Shown one piece after another: positions 62,124 through 64,000 of a stretch of DNA of 64,000 nt. A program made the position numbers and the translations under genes. The notes under the pieces were generated by a model. That model did not search any database. It had not been told where the DNA came from and saw nothing but the letters and a program-made list of their open reading frames with translations. The DNA lies in contig NZ_CP117709.1 in the NCBI RefSeq assembly GCF_028622875.1, forward strand, positions 7,381,001 to 7,445,000, in the 5' to 3' direction. This DNA is from Streptomyces sp. MMBL 11-1. GTDB taxonomy: Bacteria > Actinomycetota > Actinomycetes > Streptomycetales > Streptomycetaceae. Each line of letters starts with the position of its first letter. Within the stretch, counting starts at the first letter, position 1.

Positions 62124-63764
62124 ATGGTCGACGCGGTAGTGATCGGCGGCGGACCGAACGGCCTGGTCGCGGCCAACCTGCTCGCCGACGCCGGCTGGTC
62201 GGTGGAGGTGCTGGAGGCGCAGGACGAACCGGGCGGCGCGGTCCGCAGCGACCGTGGCGTACACCCCGAGTACGTCAGCGACCTGTTCAGCTCGTTCTAC
62301 CCCCTGGCCGCGGCTTCCCCGGTGCTGGCCCGGCTGGATCTGCACCGGGAGGGGCTGCGCTGGAGCCACGCGCCGCAGGTGCTCGCGCACCCGCTGCTCG
62401 ACGGCTCCTGCGCGGTGCTGGACCGGGACCGGGCGGCGACCGCCGCCGGCCTGGACCGTTTCGCGCCCGGCGACGGCGAGGGCTGGCTCGGCCTCTGCCG
62501 GATCTGGGACCGACTGGGCGAGGACATCGTCGACGCCCTCTTCGCGCCCTTTCCACCCGTCCGGGCCGGGACCGTGCTGGCGGCGCGGCTCAGGGCGGCC
62601 GGCGGGCTGCGGCTGGCCCGCAGTCTTGTCCTCCCGGTCCGCAGGCTGGGCGAGGAGGAGTTCACCGGGGAGGGTGGGCGGCTGCTGTTGGCGGGTAATG
62701 CCCTGCACGCCGATCTGGCGCCGGAGGCGGCGGGCAGCGGCGGCTTCGGCTGGCTGATGTCCATGCTGGGGCAGTTCCACGGCTTCCCGGTCCCCGTCGG
62801 CGGCGCGGGGGCTCTCACCGCGGCGCTGGTGAGCCGGCTGGTGCGGCGTGGGGGCAGCGTGAGGTGCGGGCAGCGGGTCACCGAGGTAGCCGTACGGCGG
62901 GGGCGCGCCGTGGGCGTGCGTACGGAGGCGGGGGAGGCGGTTCCCGCCCGCAGGGCCGTGCTGGCCGACGTGTCCGCCCCGAGCCTCTACGGGGCGCTGG
63001 TCGCCGCCGAGCATCTGCCCGGCCGGCTCCTGGACGACATGCGACGGTTCCAGTGGGATTTCGCCACCTTCAAGGTGGACTGGGCGCTGAACGGCCCTGT
63101 TCCGTGGAGCAGCGCGGCCGCCGCCTCGGCGGGTACCGTCCACCTGGCCGAAGGGGTCGACGAGCTGACCAGATGCGCCTCCCAGATCGCCCGCGGCCTG
63201 ATCCCGGACCGACCCTTCCTGCTGGTGGGGCAGATGACCACCGCCGACGCGACCCGGTCGCCGCTGGACACCGAATCGGCGTGGGCCTACACCCACGTGC
63301 CCCACGCGGTGAAGGCGGACGCGGGCGCGGACGGGCTGACCGGCGGATGGGACGCCGACGAACGGGAGCGGATGGCCGACCGGGTGGAGGAGCAGGTGGA
63401 GCGGTACGCCCCGGGCTTCCGCAGCCGGATCCGGGCTCGGCGGATTCTCTCCCCGGTGGCGTTGCAGGACGCGGACGCCAATCTGCGTAACGGTGCCATC
63501 AACGGAGGTACGGCCTCGATGCACCAGCAGTTGGTATTCCGGCCGGTGCCGGGAACGGGCCGCCCCGAAACGCCCGTGAAGGGCCTGTATCTCGCGTCCG
63601 CGTCAGCGCATCCGGGCGGCGGAGTGCACGGCGCTCCGGGCGCCAACGCCGCCCGCGCCGCCCTCCGCTCCGCCTGGGGCACCACGACCGTGCTCTCCGC
63701 TGCCCAGCGACTGCTGGCCCGCCGGGACCGGGCCGGTCGCGAAGCGGCCTACCGGTCGAAGTAG
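62124..63764 (+). CDS. Phytoene-desaturase-family NAD(P)/FAD-dependent oxidoreductase
   Basis: This 546-residue flavoprotein has VDAVVIGGGPNGLVAANLLA at the N-terminus and a C-terminal LYLASASAHPGGGVHGAPG segment, the family signature of NAD(P)/FAD-dependent phytoene-desaturase-like proteins. It resembles, in layout, the partial oxidoreductase at the left edge but is a separate gene. ATG at 62124 follows GGAGGG. The pairing with an SRPBCC protein suggests oxidation of a hydrophobic substrate. The 3' end overlaps the convergent amidinotransferase gene by 16 bases. Confidence 0.88.
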   Translation: MVDAVVIGGGPNGLVAANLLADAGWSVEVLEAQDEPGGAVRSDRGVHPEYVSDLFSSFYPLAAASPVLARLDLHREGLRWSHAPQVLAHPLLDGSCAVLDRDRAATAAGLDRFAPGDGEGWLGLCRIWDRLGEDIVDALFAPFPPVRAGTVLAARLRAAGGLRLARSLVLPVRRLGEEEFTGEGGRLLLAGNALHADLAPEAAGSGGFGWLMSMLGQFHGFPVPVGGAGALTAALVSRLVRRGGSVRCGQRVTEVAVRRGRAVGVRTEAGEAVPARRAVLADVSAPSLYGALVAAEHLPGRLLDDMRRFQWDFATFKVDWALNGPVPWSSAAAASAGTVHLAEGVDELTRCASQIARGLIPDRPFLLVGQMTTADATRSPLDTESAWAYTHVPHAVKADAGADGLTGGWDADERERMADRVEEQVERYAPGFRSRIRARRILSPVALQDADANLRNGAINGGTASMHQQLVFRPVPGTGRPETPVKGLYLASASAHPGGGVHGAPGANAARAALRSAWGTTTVLSAAQRLLARRDRAGREAAYRSK

Positions 63765-64000
63765 GACTCCAGCCCGCCGCGACGTCGGACGTCGAGTGTC
63801 GCGCAGTGGAAGGATCCGCCGAAGGGCGCGTAGTGAAGCAGGTCGCACGGGATGGGCTCGAATCCCCAGCTTTCCAGTGCGCGCAGCATGGTGGTGTGAT
63901 GCCGCTCCGCGATGACGCGCTTCTCGTCGATCATGAGGATGTTCATGCTGAGCCACTTTCCGCACAGGGAAGTGAGCCGCAGCAGGGGATCGCGAATCGG
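63749..64000 (-). CDS. Glycine/inosamine amidinotransferase-like protein (5' part outside window)
   Basis: The visible C-terminal 83 residues match the amidinotransferase (AGAT/StrB) family: MNILMIDEKRVIAE, then GGSFHCATLDVRRRGGLESY, where the Cys is the catalytic nucleophile. These enzymes transfer the amidino group of arginine to glycine or an amino-cyclitol. The N-terminus lies beyond the right edge, so the substrate class cannot be refined. Such genes occur in guanidino-compound biosynthesis. Confidence 0.8.
   Translation of the reverse strand, partial: PIRDPLLRLTSLCGKWLSMNILMIDEKRVIAERHHTTMLRALESWGFEPIPCDLLHYAPFGGSFHCATLDVRRRGGLESYFDR

Overview
The window is very high-GC DNA with strong G/C preference at third codon positions, frequent GTG and some TTG starts, and many 4-base gene overlaps. 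Its families (SPFH, DUF1206, DUF4383, DUF6325, SigB/F-type sigma factors, a class F sortase and a tetramate-type PKS-NRPS) point to a Streptomyces chromosome, in a metabolically accessory stretch. No rRNA, tRNA, insertion sequence or CRISPR array was seen.

Left part (1-10.4 kb): catabolic genes, each next to its own regulator. A minus-strand operon (Asp/Glu-racemase-like enzyme, M19-like dipeptidase, FAD oxidoreductase running off the left edge) has a good -35/-10 promoter with an inverted repeat at the start region, and an IclR gene upstream. Next are an SdsA-like alkylsulfatase, then a GntR/FCD regulator divergent from an L-2-hydroxyglutarate-oxidase-like gene and an MHS transporter, with a 19-bp inverted-repeat operator between them.

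Middle (10.4-30.5 kb): small SHOCT and membrane proteins; a frameshifted NUDIX gene; an SPFH/NAD-kinase-like pair; a TetR regulator divergent from PAP2 and DMT membrane genes, with a three-box operator; glucose dehydrogenase and gluconokinase; a FadH-like dienoyl-CoA reductase; DoxX; a MarR/MMPL exporter pair; DUF1206 and DUF4383 membrane proteins; a B12-type MerR regulator; and a class V aminotransferase.

Core (31.07-46.62 kb): a compact operon for a polycyclic tetramate macrolactam (PTM). It holds a 3163-residue iterative PKS-NRPS (KS-AT-DH-KR-ACP-C-A-PCP-TE, with an ornithine-like adenylation code), two phytoene-desaturase-like FAD enzymes, a zinc-free MDR reductase and a cytochrome P450, preceded by a small membrane protein. 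The usual sterol-desaturase-type hydroxylase is absent. The layout resembles the pactamide/frontalamide class, and the P450 lacks the canonical ExxR motif.

Right part (46.9-64 kb): a secreted pyroglutamyl-peptidase-like protein with Ser at the catalytic Cys position; redox and stress enzymes; a class F sortase with a secreted partner; then three SigB/F-type sigma genes within 4.4 kb, mixed with gene relics (a CYP152-like P450 fragment and a truncated baeRF2-like start), a FUSC protein, a DUF2945 protein, a Cys-rich Csp-type copper-binding protein, an SRPBCC protein, a phytoene-dehydrogenase-like oxidoreductase and the 3' end of a glycine-amidinotransferase-like gene.
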